DNA of 64,000 nt from Fibrobacter sp. UWB4 (GCF_002210345.1 NZ_MWQI01000005.1:1-64000); one strand, 5' to 3'. Shown: positions 5,969-14,539, counted from the stretch's first letter. A program made the numbers and translations. The notes: generated by a model not told the origin, from the sequence alone.

Positions 5969-8170
5969 ATGGATGTAGAAAGTCTTTTGGTCGGACTGAA
6001 CTCCGACCAACGTGCAGCGGTACTCCACGATCATGAAACGAACGGACAACTTTTAATTCTGGCTGGGGCGGGTTCGGGAAAGACTTCGGTCTTGACCAAG
6101 CGAATCCAGTACCGGATTATGTCGGGCGTTGTGCCGGAAAAAATTTTGGCGCTCACGTTCACGGCGAAAGCGGCTGCCGAAATGCGGGAACGTGTGCAAA
6201 AGCTTTTCCCGAATGCGGGTGTGCGACTCTGCACATTCCACTCGCTTGCGCTGTTTATCCTCAAGTCGAAAGTTCCTGCGGCGTCTTGCCCTGCGTACGA
6301 GCTTGTTGGTTTCAAGAAAATGCCGGTCCCGACGGAATTGGCAGACAAGACTTTTATACAGGAACTTGCGAAAGTTGGCGGGCGAAAATTCCGCTTCTCA
6401 CGCGAAGAGCTTTTTTCAGATGCGCATCCCGCGAAACTCCTTAAAAAGCTTGAACCTTTACGTCAGCGCGTCCTGGAATCCGGGCAAGTTGTTTTCGAAG
6501 ACCTCATTTACCAGACGATTAATCTGCTCGAAAATCACGAAGAGGCGCGCGCATATTTCCAAAATCAATGGACCGAGATTCTCGTCGATGAATACCAGGA
6601 CATCAACCCGTCGCAGTACCGTCTTGTGAAAGCGTTGCTGGGCGATCGCAAGTCGTTGTTTGTTGTGGGCGATGATGACCAGGCCATTTACGGATTCCGT
6701 GGGGCGGATATAGGAAACATCAATCGCTTCCGCGATGACTTCAAAGAAAGTTCGCTTATCCGCTTGGAATGGAATTACCGCTCGGTCGCGAATATCTTGC
6801 ATTTTTCGAATCGCATTTTCGAAAACAAGCCCATCCACTTGCGGAAGGTCTTGCGGGCTGGCAACATGAATGGCTCGGGCGGCTCGCCGATTTTCAAGGA
6901 AAACCGTGAACCCGAAATCTGGGTGTGCGAAGACCCCGTCGAGGAAATGCTGAAAATTATCACGAGTATCAAGTTGCTCCGCGAAAGCTATGACCTCCAA
7001 TGGAAAAACTTTGCAATCCTCGTGCGCTATAATAGGCAGCGCCTATACTACGAAGAAGCGCTCCGCGATGCCCGCCTCCCGATTGCAGGGACGGTCGTGT
7101 CGGAAGTGGGTGACGTGGAGGGGGAGGGCGAGGTCCTTGAAAACGGGATCCATGTCGAGACGGTCCACGCATCCAAGGGGCTTCAGTATGCGGTGGTCTA
7201 TTATGCGGGTATGTCCGAGGGGCTTACGCCGGGTTCATGCACGGGCACACGGAAAGAACGCCAAAAACAGCTCGATGAGGAACGCCGATTGTTTTACGTC
7301 GGGGTCACGCGGGCTGAATCTTTTTTGGTTTTGCTATATTGCAAACGTAGATATTGGAAAGGGCGCCTTACGAAACTCAGACGGTCTCGTTTTTTGCCCA
7401 GGGAAAATTCAAAAACAGAGTGTAATATGCCAGTTATGTTATTTAGGATCTATGGAGCAGCAAGAATTTTTGCGTTTATGCTCGAATATATTTTCAAGAT
7501 TGCATTCATGTACATTTTCCGTCGCAAAGACCTGGATCCATGGCTTGAAGAAAAGGTGCAGGTTTTCTCACGCTTCTGCATGAAGGTCTTGCGCGTGGAC
7601 TTGACGATCGAGGATCAGGCGCAACTGGCGAAAGTGGACTGGACACGCCCGGTGTTCGTGATGGGCAACCACCGTTCGTACCTGGATATCCCGCTTGCGT
7701 TCCTCGCGTTGCAGCGTACCGTGGGCTTTATCGCCAAGACGCAGTTGCAGCGCATCCCGATTCTGAACTTCTGGATGCACAAGCTCGGTTGCGTCTTTAT
7801 CGACCGCGAAAAGGGCGGCGGCGCTGCGATTATCCAGAAGGCGCTCCAGACGGGCAAGATGCCGAGACTCTTTGTTTTCCCGGAAGGCACCCGCAGCAAG
7901 CGCGATGGCATGGTCGCTTTCAAGAGCGGCTGCTTTAGACTAGCCGTCGAGGCTAATGCTATTATATTACCTATGGTCACTAGAGGTTCCGACTTGCTTT
8001 GGGAACACCGCAAGGATTCCAAGCACCATCCGGTCAACATCAAGATTCTCGAACCGATAGATACAGTCGAGTTCAAGAAAACTCACGGCGGCGATGCGAT
8101 GGACCCGCGCCATGAACTGCTCCCGTATGTCCGCAGCAAGATGGAAGAAGCTTATGATCGGCGTCTTTGA
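5969..8170 (+). CDS. UvrD/Rep-type helicase fused in frame to a PlsC-like acyltransferase
   Basis: One uninterrupted 733-codon frame joins two unrelated enzymes. Residues 1-486 form a compact superfamily 1 helicase: Walker A AGAGSGKT (about 32-39), TFTAKAAAEMRERV, DEYQD, GDDDQAIYGFRGAD, motif IV-like LEWNYRS, motif V VETVHASKGLQYAVVYYAGM, motif VI EERRLFYVGVTRAE and the UvrD-family tail RSRFL. It is short for UvrD (about 720) because the 2B region is reduced. Residues 487-733, starting MPVMLFRIYG (ATG at 7427), are a full-length 1-acylglycerol-3-phosphate acyltransferase: an N-terminal hydrophobic helix, the catalytic NHRSYLD (H-x4-D) and FPEGTRS. The linker is only a few residues. Either this is a true fusion or the helicase stop codon was lost and plsC is also translated by itself; a TATATT box at 7335 favours a separate plsC transcript. 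murI overlaps the end by 17 bases. Confidence 0.8.
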   Translation: MDVESLLVGLNSDQRAAVLHDHETNGQLLILAGAGSGKTSVLTKRIQYRIMSGVVPEKILALTFTAKAAAEMRERVQKLFPNAGVRLCTFHSLALFILKSKVPAASCPAYELVGFKKMPVPTELADKTFIQELAKVGGRKFRFSREELFSDAHPAKLLKKLEPLRQRVLESGQVVFEDLIYQTINLLENHEEARAYFQNQWTEILVDEYQDINPSQYRLVKALLGDRKSLFVVGDDDQAIYGFRGADIGNINRFRDDFKESSLIRLEWNYRSVANILHFSNRIFENKPIHLRKVLRAGNMNGSGGSPIFKENREPEIWVCEDPVEEMLKIITSIKLLRESYDLQWKNFAILVRYNRQRLYYEEALRDARLPIAGTVVSEVGDVEGEGEVLENGIHVETVHASKGLQYAVVYYAGMSEGLTPGSCTGTRKERQKQLDEERRLFYVGVTRAESFLVLLYCKRRYWKGRLTKLRRSRFLPRENSKTECNMPVMLFRIYGAARIFAFMLEYIFKIAFMYIFRRKDLDPWLEEKVQVFSRFCMKVLRVDLTIEDQAQLAKVDWTRPVFVMGNHRSYLDIPLAFLALQRTVGFIAKTQLQRIPILNFWMHKLGCVFIDREKGGGAAIIQKALQTGKMPRLFVFPEGTRSKRDGMVAFKSGCFRLAVEANAIILPMVTRGSDLLWEHRKDSKHHPVNIKILEPIDTVEFKKTHGGDAMDPRHELLPYVRSKMEEAYDRRL
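7335..7340 (+). promoter_or_regulatory. Putative internal -10 box (TATATT) inside the helicase, before the PlsC part
   Basis: TTTTGCTATATTGCAAACG within the helicase 3' coding region matches the window's recurring -10 pattern and lies 86 bases before the ATG at 7427 that would start a stand-alone acyltransferase. It would let plsC and murI be transcribed without the helicase. Pattern match only. Confidence 0.3.
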
Positions 8171-8963
8171 TTCTGGTTTTGGCGGGCTCACGATCTTGCA
8201 GAAGCTCCGCCACACGCTCCCGCAGTACGATTACCTGTATTTGGGGGATAACGCCCGTGCACCGTATGGCTCCCGCAGTTTCGAGACGATTTACCGCTAC
8301 ACGCTCCAGTCCGTGCGTGAACTTTTTCGCCGTGGCTGCCCGCTGGTGATTCTCGCTTGCAACACGGCATCGGCAAAGGCGCTCCGCAGCATCCAGCAAC
8401 AGGTGCTCCCGGTCGAATTCCCGGACCGTCGCGTCTTGGGCATAGTACGTCCGACTGCCGAAGAAATCGGGAACTTCTCGAAGACGGGACACATCGGCAT
8501 TTTCGCCACCTCGGGGACGGTTTCTTCGAACAGCTACGTCCTTGAAATCAGCCACTTTTTCCCAGACCTGAAGGTGACGCAGCACGCCTGCCCGATGTGG
8601 GTGCCGCTCGTGGAATACGGCGAACGCGGGACCGAGGGTGCTCGATTCTTCGTGAAAAAGGACGTGGACCAGTTGCTCGCGGCTGACCCTGAAATCGATA
8701 CGGTACTTTTGGCTTGCACTCATTACCCGCTTCTTGAAGAAGAAATTCGGGCCGCACTTCCACCGCACGTCCGCTTGGTGGTCCAGGGCGACATCGTCGC
8801 CGACAAGACTTTGGACTACCTCAAGCGCCATGTGGACATGGAAAAACGCCTTTCGAAGGGCGGTTCCGTGCATTATTTGACAACTGATACCGCAGAATTC
8901 TTCAAAAAAGGCGCTTTTCGCTTTGGAATGGAAGATATTTCGGCGGAGTCGTTGACTTTTTAA
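8154..8963 (+). CDS. murI: Glutamate racemase MurI
   Basis: The 269-residue racemase makes D-glutamate for peptidoglycan. It shows the family's DSGFGG (Asp6-Ser7), the first catalytic cysteine in ACNTAS (Cys69) and the second in ACTHYP (Cys188), plus GDNARAPYG. The length is normal. I chose ATG 8154 (MIGVFDSG) over an upstream in-frame ATG at 8094 because the family begins a few residues before DSG. The gene overlaps the end of the helicase-acyltransferase frame by 17 bases, so it is probably co-transcribed with the acyltransferase part. Confidence 0.93.
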   Translation: MIGVFDSGFGGLTILQKLRHTLPQYDYLYLGDNARAPYGSRSFETIYRYTLQSVRELFRRGCPLVILACNTASAKALRSIQQQVLPVEFPDRRVLGIVRPTAEEIGNFSKTGHIGIFATSGTVSSNSYVLEISHFFPDLKVTQHACPMWVPLVEYGERGTEGARFFVKKDVDQLLAADPEIDTVLLACTHYPLLEEEIRAALPPHVRLVVQGDIVADKTLDYLKRHVDMEKRLSKGGSVHYLTTDTAEFFKKGAFRFGMEDISAESLTF

Positions 8964-9065
8964 TAAGTAAATTGTATTTTGATAATTGTTACTGACGAAC
9001 CGTACTCGGTCCGCTTGTACTCGTTTTAATTTTCGAACTTTAAACTATTTGAGTGGATTTATAAA

Positions 9066-9704
9066 ATGCCGAAAACACAGATCAATCTCGAAGGTTGGCA
9101 AGACTACCGTGGCAACATGGCGGGTAGCCTGCTTTATGTCGAAACTAGCCATCAGTCCGAAATGCCTGTCCGCGACCAGCTGAATGAAAATGAAAAGGGT
9201 TTTCTTTACGAACCGAACTACGAAACCAGCACCTATGGTCTGATGAGCTGCTACAATGTGAAGGCTATCAACACGATCGTGAAGAGCAAGAGCCGTTACA
9301 TTCTTTTCGGCACCCGTTACGAAGGCTTGAGCGATTCCGAAATGCGCAACAAGTACCTCATCATGGGTTACATGCGCATCGACAAGATCAAGGATGTGCG
9401 CACCCGTCACGTGCAGCGCTACATGGCAAACCCGGAAATGGAAGAACCGGAATGCATGCAGATGGAACACAACTGGGCTGTCTACGGTCCGATGCGCTTT
9501 GTCTCCCTCGACGATTCTTTCGTTGTGACGGACGAGATCCTCAAGGAATGGGGCTACAAGGGCCATGCATCCCGCCAGCTCAAGACCGTGTTCTCCAAGG
9601 AACACCTCGAAAAGATTCTCGCTCACCTGGATTCCAAGCAGGACATGATTGACGAGTATATCGCTACCGTCGATGAATACAAGGAAGCCCTCGCCGAAGA
9701 ATAA
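9066..9704 (+). CDS. Conserved hypothetical protein (212 aa)
   Basis: I do not recognise this soluble, charged protein. It has no signal peptide or membrane segment. It contains an ILFGTRYEGLSDSEMRNKY segment followed by LIMGYMRIDKIKDVR, a pattern that recalls PUA/EVE-like or nucleotide-modification-associated small beta domains, but I cannot assign it. Histidines, tyrosines and methionines are frequent, and the C-terminal third looks helical. Codon use matches the well-expressed neighbours, and a strong terminator follows, which argues for a real single-gene transcript. The start ATG lacks a clear ribosome-binding site. Confidence 0.7.
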   Translation: MPKTQINLEGWQDYRGNMAGSLLYVETSHQSEMPVRDQLNENEKGFLYEPNYETSTYGLMSCYNVKAINTIVKSKSRYILFGTRYEGLSDSEMRNKYLIMGYMRIDKIKDVRTRHVQRYMANPEMEEPECMQMEHNWAVYGPMRFVSLDDSFVVTDEILKEWGYKGHASRQLKTVFSKEHLEKILAHLDSKQDMIDEYIATVDEYKEALAEE

Positions 9705-9727
9705 TTCTTCGAAAAGCGATGTCTAAA

Positions 9728-9753
9728 GTCCCCGCCTCGGCGGGGCTTTTTTT
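9728..9753 (+). terminator. Rho-independent terminator after the 212-aa protein
   Basis: CCCCGCC / GGCGGGG (9730-9736 and 9739-9745) forms a GC-rich stem followed by CTTTTTTT. It closes the transcription unit of the preceding gene. Confidence 0.85.
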
Positions 9754-9756
9754 GTA

Positions 9757-9794
9757 TAAAAAGGAGATACCCGATCAAGTCGGGCATGACAAAG
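9757..9794. repeat. GGAGAT...GGGCATGACA palindromic repeat, copy 2
   Basis: AAGGAGATACCCGATCAAG is followed by TCGGGCATGACAAAG, with a second GGGCATGAC half-site at 9800-9808. It sits directly behind a true terminator, so termination is unlikely to be its main role here. Confidence 0.6.
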
Positions 9795-9827
9795 AAAACG
9801 GGCATGACATGTGGCGTTTGTGTGAGG

Positions 9828-10769
9828 TTATTTCTTTTTAGCGAGGAGCACGATTGCTCCTTGAGCTGCCTGGAACAGTAGCGGGATGTAGCCCAGCAGC
9901 CCGGCGGATAACACGACCGGTGCCGGAATCCCGAGAATCCCCGTGAACAGCGCCACTTGCGTCCCTTCGCGGACGCCAATGCCGTTGAGTGAAATCGGGA
10001 CCATCGAGATGACAATTGTGATGCTTGTGAATACAACTAGAATGCTGATGTCGATATCGACTCTGACAGCCCGAAAATAGGCGTAAGCTATAAACAATGT
10101 CAATAGCTGTAGCCACAGCGAATCGAGGGATGAAAGCAGGATTTGTTTTTTGTGCTTTCTATATATAGAAAGGCTATTCTGCAATTTGCCTATGAACGAG
10201 AATTTGTTGCTGATAAATTGTGGAATGGGCAATTTATCTGAGAAAAGGCAAAGTAAAATAAAGATGACGCAAGCAAGGCTTGCTGCCGTCATGATTAAGG
10301 TGTAGACTAATGGAATTTCGGCTTTGCTCAGCGCAAAAGGAAGTGCAATAAAAAAGCAGAGGAACATGGCCAGGAGTCCTTGGATGCGGGCTAGCAATAC
10401 CGCCGAAACAGATTGGCTTGTCTGGTTAAATTTCTTTCCAAATGCAAGGGACTTCACGGCGTCGCCGCCAAAACCGGTCGGGAGCAGGTTGTTGAAGAAG
10501 TAACCCATGGCGGTGTAGGCGTAGTAAGTCTTGAATGGAATCTCTGGACCTTGTACTGAAAGTCCTTTCCAGCGGTTCGCCTGGATGGCCATGACAAGCG
10601 TTGCCGCGACAAGCATTGCCAAAATCCATGGCGTCATGCCGATGTTCCAGTTGTCGATGACCTCGTTTATGGGAATTTTGTAGAATATGTAGGCAAAACC
10701 ACCAATGCTTACGAGAAGCTGGATTATTCGCTTGACAAAGAGCTTTGTGCCTGTCTTATCGGTTGCCAT
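9828..10769 (-). CDS. Flippase-like integral membrane protein (LPG synthase TM / UPF0104 family), second copy
   Basis: This polytopic membrane protein of about 313 residues shares the family pattern of the 4843-5853 protein: YFFNNLLPTGFGGDAVKSLA, LLARIQGLLAMF and the C-terminal SLNGIGVREGTQ segment. It probably moves a lipid or lipid-linked sugar across the inner membrane. I chose the second Met (MATDKTGTKLF); an ATG six codons upstream (10787) is equally open and neither has a Shine-Dalgarno sequence. It is divergent from a methyltransferase gene with only about 40-60 bases between, so they share a control region. Confidence 0.8.
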   Translation of the reverse strand: MATDKTGTKLFVKRIIQLLVSIGGFAYIFYKIPINEVIDNWNIGMTPWILAMLVAATLVMAIQANRWKGLSVQGPEIPFKTYYAYTAMGYFFNNLLPTGFGGDAVKSLAFGKKFNQTSQSVSAVLLARIQGLLAMFLCFFIALPFALSKAEIPLVYTLIMTAASLACVIFILLCLFSDKLPIPQFISNKFSFIGKLQNSLSIYRKHKKQILLSSLDSLWLQLLTLFIAYAYFRAVRVDIDISILVVFTSITIVISMVPISLNGIGVREGTQVALFTGILGIPAPVVLSAGLLGYIPLLFQAAQGAIVLLAKKK

Positions 10770-10805
10770 TGACTGCAATAATAGCATTTTTGATTTTGAA
10801 AAATT

Positions 10806-10811
10806 TATATT
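10806..10811 (+). promoter_or_regulatory. Putative -10 box (TATATT) for the methyltransferase at 10829
   Basis: TATATT lies 17 bases before the ATG, in the short divergent region shared with the membrane protein gene. AAAAAAGG between them provides a plausible ribosome-binding site. Confidence 0.4.
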
Positions 10812-10828
10812 TAAGAAAAAAGGTTTTT

Positions 10829-11452
10829 ATGTATCGCAATAAGATTCGTTATGATGTTGCTACGCTTGTCCCGAAGGATGCTAAGAGTGTTCTTGAAATT
10901 GGGGCGGGCGCCGGAATGAATTACGTTATTTATCCCAAGGATTCTTATAAGGTCGCTATCGAACCAGAAGAACGTACCGATGCGCAGACGATTGACAAGG
11001 TTCCGGGGGGCTTCAACGAATACCATCATGGATTTTATGAGCAATATACCGAGGACCGCAAGTTTGACTTGGTGGTCATGTGCGATGTCTTGGAACATGT
11101 GAACGATCCTGTAGATTTAATCAATTTCTGCAAGAAACATTTGAATCCAGATGGCCATATTCTTGTGTCGTTGCCGAATTTTATTTGCATCGAAAACCTC
11201 CTCAAGATTATTATCACGAGAGATTTCCGTTATTTTAAGCCGGACGAGGGCGAACATGCGCTTGGTGTTCTCGATATCAATCACAAGACATTCTGGACAA
11301 AGAAGAGCTTTGTGCGCTTTGCGAAAGAAAACGGTCTCGAAGTGGAACGTATCGTGGGTATCCGCAAACAGCTCAAGTTCATGCCGAACTTGTTGAGCCA
11401 TTCGTACTTTATCCCGTTCCAGTACGGGTTTTTGACGAAACTTAAGAAGTAA
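10829..11452 (+). CDS. Class I SAM-dependent methyltransferase (Methyltransf_23/11 type)
   Basis: The 207-residue enzyme has motif I VLEIGAGAGMNY (about 21-32), an acidic residue at the end of strand 2 (IEPEER), motif FDLVVMCDVLEHVNDP and the post-motif LNPDGHILVSLPN. This layout is common in methyltransferases found in O-antigen and other glycan clusters. I chose ATG 10829 because AAGG precedes it by six bases, and the upstream extension would cover the promoter region. It is convergent with, and three bases from, the glycosyltransferase gene. It likely acts on a surface sugar or lipid precursor. Confidence 0.82.
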   Translation: MYRNKIRYDVATLVPKDAKSVLEIGAGAGMNYVIYPKDSYKVAIEPEERTDAQTIDKVPGGFNEYHHGFYEQYTEDRKFDLVVMCDVLEHVNDPVDLINFCKKHLNPDGHILVSLPNFICIENLLKIIITRDFRYFKPDEGEHALGVLDINHKTFWTKKSFVRFAKENGLEVERIVGIRKQLKFMPNLLSHSYFIPFQYGFLTKLKK

Positions 11453-11454
11453 CC

Positions 11455-12564
11455 TTATTCTTTATACAAGGCGCAAAGTTGCGCCTTTATTTTTTGAGCG
11501 CAAGCTTCCCATGTGAAATGGCTGACCCATTCCACAATTTCATCGTTATGTTTGCCCTTGTCGTCGATGGAATTCTCGAGTGCGCAGGCGATGCTGGAGG
11601 CGTCTTCTGGGTCGAAGTACTTGGCGACTTTGCCGCCCACTTCTGGGAGTGAAGATGTGTTGGAACAGACTACGGGTGTGCCGCAAGCGAGCGATTCGAG
11701 CACGGGGAGGCCAAAGCCCTCGTACAGTGATGGCAATACAAAGAGGTCAGCGAGGTTGTAGAAGTTCACGAGGTCTTCTTGTGAGACCATTCCCGCGTGG
11801 ATTGTGAATTCTTCAATGCCGAGTTCTTTTTCGCAAGTCGCTTTGGAACGGCCGTCAAAGGCTTTCCCGACAAGCACGAGACGGCAATTTTCACGCCCAT
11901 GCATTTGAGAAAAGCCCTCTAAAAGCTTGTTCAAGTTCTTGTGCGGGAGCAAGTTCCCGACGTAGAGCAAGATCTTCTTGTTGCGAGGGATGTTGAATTT
12001 GTCGTACAGATAATCGATTTCTATAGGTGATTTTTTGACAAATTCCTTGCCAACACCAAGCGGGATGACCGTAATTTTGGATTCGTCCATTTTGTAGAAT
12101 CGCAAAAGGTCGCGCTTGGTGCTTTCGGAAACGGTGATAATCTTGTCGGCACGCTTGCTGACAAACCAGAAAATGAACTTGAAATAATAGTGGACGAGCT
12201 TGAACGGTAAAAACTCGGGATAGACCAGGTGTGTGAGGTCGTGGATGGTGACGAGCATCTTGCCGCGGTAGAATAATGGTACATTGCAGTGTGGAACGTG
12301 CAAAATATCGGGCTTCTCTCGATAAAGTGCTCGGTATGGAAATTTGAACTGCTCTTTGTAGCCGTAAATGCTGCTGATAAAGGGGATGTGCTTGGGAATG
12401 TTGTTGTAGGAATTCAGTTCTTTAGGGTCGCCAAGAGCTATTGTGTAACCTACATCTTTAAGCCAGTGCTGGATGCATGTGCCAATACCGGACTTGTTGA
12501 CCATTCGCGCATCGATGGCGATTCTTGGTGCTTTTTCTAGGTCTTTTTTACCGGTATTGTTCAT
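11455..12564 (-). CDS. Glycosyltransferase family 4 (GT-B fold)
   Basis: The 369-residue GT4 enzyme has an N-terminal IAIDARMVNKSGIGT segment, a central LLYVGNLLPHKNLNKLLEGF hinge/donor-domain start, and the donor motif SLYEGFGLPVLESLACGTPVV with its E-x7-E pair, followed by SSLPEVGG. This is the typical mannosyl/rhamnosyl-transferase pattern of polysaccharide clusters. I chose ATG 12564 because AAAGGA lies nine bases upstream; in-frame Met codons further out lie in the promoter. A palindrome within its promoter suggests regulation. Confidence 0.85.
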   Translation of the reverse strand: MNNTGKKDLEKAPRIAIDARMVNKSGIGTCIQHWLKDVGYTIALGDPKELNSYNNIPKHIPFISSIYGYKEQFKFPYRALYREKPDILHVPHCNVPLFYRGKMLVTIHDLTHLVYPEFLPFKLVHYYFKFIFWFVSKRADKIITVSESTKRDLLRFYKMDESKITVIPLGVGKEFVKKSPIEIDYLYDKFNIPRNKKILLYVGNLLPHKNLNKLLEGFSQMHGRENCRLVLVGKAFDGRSKATCEKELGIEEFTIHAGMVSQEDLVNFYNLADLFVLPSLYEGFGLPVLESLACGTPVVCSNTSSLPEVGGKVAKYFDPEDASSIACALENSIDDKGKHNDEIVEWVSHFTWEACAQKIKAQLCALYKE

Positions 12565-12580
12565 TTTTTTGAATCCTTTC

Positions 12581-12608
12581 ATGATACAAATAATTTGTAT
12601 TGTGTCAA
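12581..12608 (-). promoter_or_regulatory. Promoter of the GT4 gene with a palindrome between -35 and -10
   Basis: On the minus strand TTGACA (12608-12603) and TATCAT (12586-12581) are separated by 16 bases. The spacer contains a perfect 8-bp-arm inverted repeat, ATACAAAT-A-ATTTGTAT (12584-12600). A repressor bound there would block polymerase. Both elements are seen directly; the regulatory role is inferred. Confidence 0.5.
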
Positions 12609-12777
12609 AATACATTATTTTCTATGTGTTTTAGCGGGCTAATGTATCATAATGATAAAAAACACTGTTTGTAAACGGAAATATACAAAAAAGAGCTGGA
12701 TGAAAAATTGCCAGGAAACGGAATATTAGATAATTTACCTTTTGTTACGAGGTGGAAAACTTTGTAAGGAGGACGTA

Positions 12778-14397
12778 ATGAGTGGAAAGATGACAAAATG
12801 GCTGGCTGGATCCCTGATGGCAATGGGAGCGTTCGTTGCAGGATGCTCTGATACCAACTCTTCAGATCCGTTTGCATCTACCGTAAACGATGGCGTTTAT
12901 TTGAAGAATGATGCTAAGGACATGTGGGCTCGAATCGATGAACGCGGCAGTATTGCCAGCTACTTCGATTCCCTTTCAAAGGAGGAAGGTGCTCCTGTTA
13001 TTGGAACTTCGACTCGTTCTAATATCCGTTGCGAAGCCCCGGCCCTTAAAATGGATGATAACACCCGCTATCTCGACGAACTGGAATCCCTTTTTGACGA
13101 AGGTGAACAGGTCGAGGGCGTTTGCGGAAAGGCTCTCAAGCTGAGTGACGGTCAGGTTGCTCCGCTTGGCGTGAATTTGATTGATTCTATGAGTGTTGGA
13201 ACAGTCGAATTCTGGTTCCGCCCGAATGCAGACTTCTTTGACAAGAATGCAAGAACGCTTCTTGGCAATGATGGTGCTAGAATCCATTTCTTTTACAAGA
13301 AGGGAGAACTCTTCTTCCAGAAAAACCATCACAACCAGCATTATTTTGTGCAGGGCAAGGCCGTGCTTAAGGAAAATGACTGGAACTTGATTGCTGGCCA
13401 ATGGGGAAATGGCTACATGAGCTTGTGGCTCAATGGCGAACTTGTCGGTTATTGGGAGCATGACAAGGGCTATGTGCCGGCTCAGCGTGATATTCCGTTT
13501 GAAAATCTCGTCGTGATCGGTTATAAGTCCCGTTGCTGCATGGAAGGTCCTGGGCAGTACGAGGCTATGACCACGTCGGGTTCTTTCGACCAGTTCCGTA
13601 TCTCGAATATCAATCGTTACACCTTGCCGGATTCTGTGACGGCTAAGGCAAATCCGGTTGACGAAAAGGATACGATTTTCAAAATAGATACAGTTGCAAC
13701 GGATACCGTAAAGAAGGGCGATATCACTTGCAAGACTTCTGCTCTTGTTATGGACGAGAAGACTCTTTATTTTGATGAACTGGATGCGGAATACGAAGAA
13801 GGTACGCTGGTGGATGGCGTCTGCGGTAAGGCAGTTTCCCTCAAGGATGGTGAAAGCATCCAGACGGGGATTAACCTGATCGACGAAATGCCTGCTGGCA
13901 CGGTGGAATTCTGGTTCCGTCCGGGCAAGGATTTCGATGAAAAGTCTGCCCGTACGCTCCTTGGTAATGATGGTTCCCGTGTTCACTTCTTTGTGAAGGA
14001 CGGCAAGCTTATTTTCCAGAAGAACCATGCTGATATTCACTACTATGTACAAGCTCCGGTTCAGTTCAATAATGACTGGAATTTGATTGCGGGTCAGTGG
14101 GGTGATGGTTTCTTGAGTATCTGGGTCAATGGAGAAATGATTGCAAGTAAGGTGCATGTAGAAGGTTACGAACCTGCTCAGCGTGGTATTGAAGGTGAAA
14201 ACCTCATCGTGGTTGGTCGCAAGTCTAGCTGCTGCATGGAAGGTCCGGGTCAGTATAGTCGCTTGACGACTTCTGGTGATTTTGACCAGCTTAGAATCTC
14301 CTCTGTGACGCGCTACGAAGTCAAGGTTGAGGAAGCTCCGGTTGATTCCGATAAGCCAGAATTCGTGATTGACACGACTGTGGTTGATTCTCTCTAG
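12778..14397 (+). CDS. Lipoprotein with two tandem LamG-like (concanavalin-fold) domains
   Basis: This is a 539-residue lipoprotein with an N-terminal signal and lipobox FVAGC (Cys23). It carries two repeats of about 200 residues (about 85-285 and 318-518). Both repeats carry the same order: C-x-(8-10)-MD, LDE(L), VCGKA, GTVEFWFRP, ARTLLGNDG, FQKNH, NDWNLIAGQWG, LWLNGE, then CCMEGPGQY and FDQ(F/L)RIS. This is the pattern of LamG/Laminin_G_3 jelly-roll domains, which bind glycans or proteins. The adjacent cysteines in CCMEGPGQY are unusual. I chose ATG 12778 because AAGGAGG lies six bases upstream. It is probably anchored in the outer membrane. A terminator follows. Confidence 0.8.
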   Translation: MSGKMTKWLAGSLMAMGAFVAGCSDTNSSDPFASTVNDGVYLKNDAKDMWARIDERGSIASYFDSLSKEEGAPVIGTSTRSNIRCEAPALKMDDNTRYLDELESLFDEGEQVEGVCGKALKLSDGQVAPLGVNLIDSMSVGTVEFWFRPNADFFDKNARTLLGNDGARIHFFYKKGELFFQKNHHNQHYFVQGKAVLKENDWNLIAGQWGNGYMSLWLNGELVGYWEHDKGYVPAQRDIPFENLVVIGYKSRCCMEGPGQYEAMTTSGSFDQFRISNINRYTLPDSVTAKANPVDEKDTIFKIDTVATDTVKKGDITCKTSALVMDEKTLYFDELDAEYEEGTLVDGVCGKAVSLKDGESIQTGINLIDEMPAGTVEFWFRPGKDFDEKSARTLLGNDGSRVHFFVKDGKLIFQKNHADIHYYVQAPVQFNNDWNLIAGQWGDGFLSIWVNGEMIASKVHVEGYEPAQRGIEGENLIVVGRKSSCCMEGPGQYSRLTTSGDFDQLRISSVTRYEVKVEEAPVDSDKPEFVIDTTVVDSL

Positions 14398-14444
14398 GTT
14401 GGTTTTACAGGCGCGAAATAAGTAACGAGCTATTTGCGAAAAGG

Positions 14445-14470
14445 TCCCAGCTTTCGAGCTGGGATTTTTT
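14445..14470 (+). terminator. Rho-independent terminator after the LamG lipoprotein
   Basis: TCCCAGCT / AGCTGGGA (14445-14452 and 14457-14464) with a TTCG loop is followed by TTTTTT. A TTCCTAC/TCTACTG-type microrepeat tract (14488-14520) lies between it and dnaE. Confidence 0.9.
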
Positions 14471-14539
14471 GCAATTACTTCTAGCATCCCCCTTCCTACA
14501 GTCTACTGCCTACTGCCAACTAATTACTAAATTGCAAGC

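Noticed and set aside
12976-14487. 503-codon open frame antisense to the LamG lipoprotein
   Set aside because: Repetitive only because the sense gene is duplicated; no start signal or motif.
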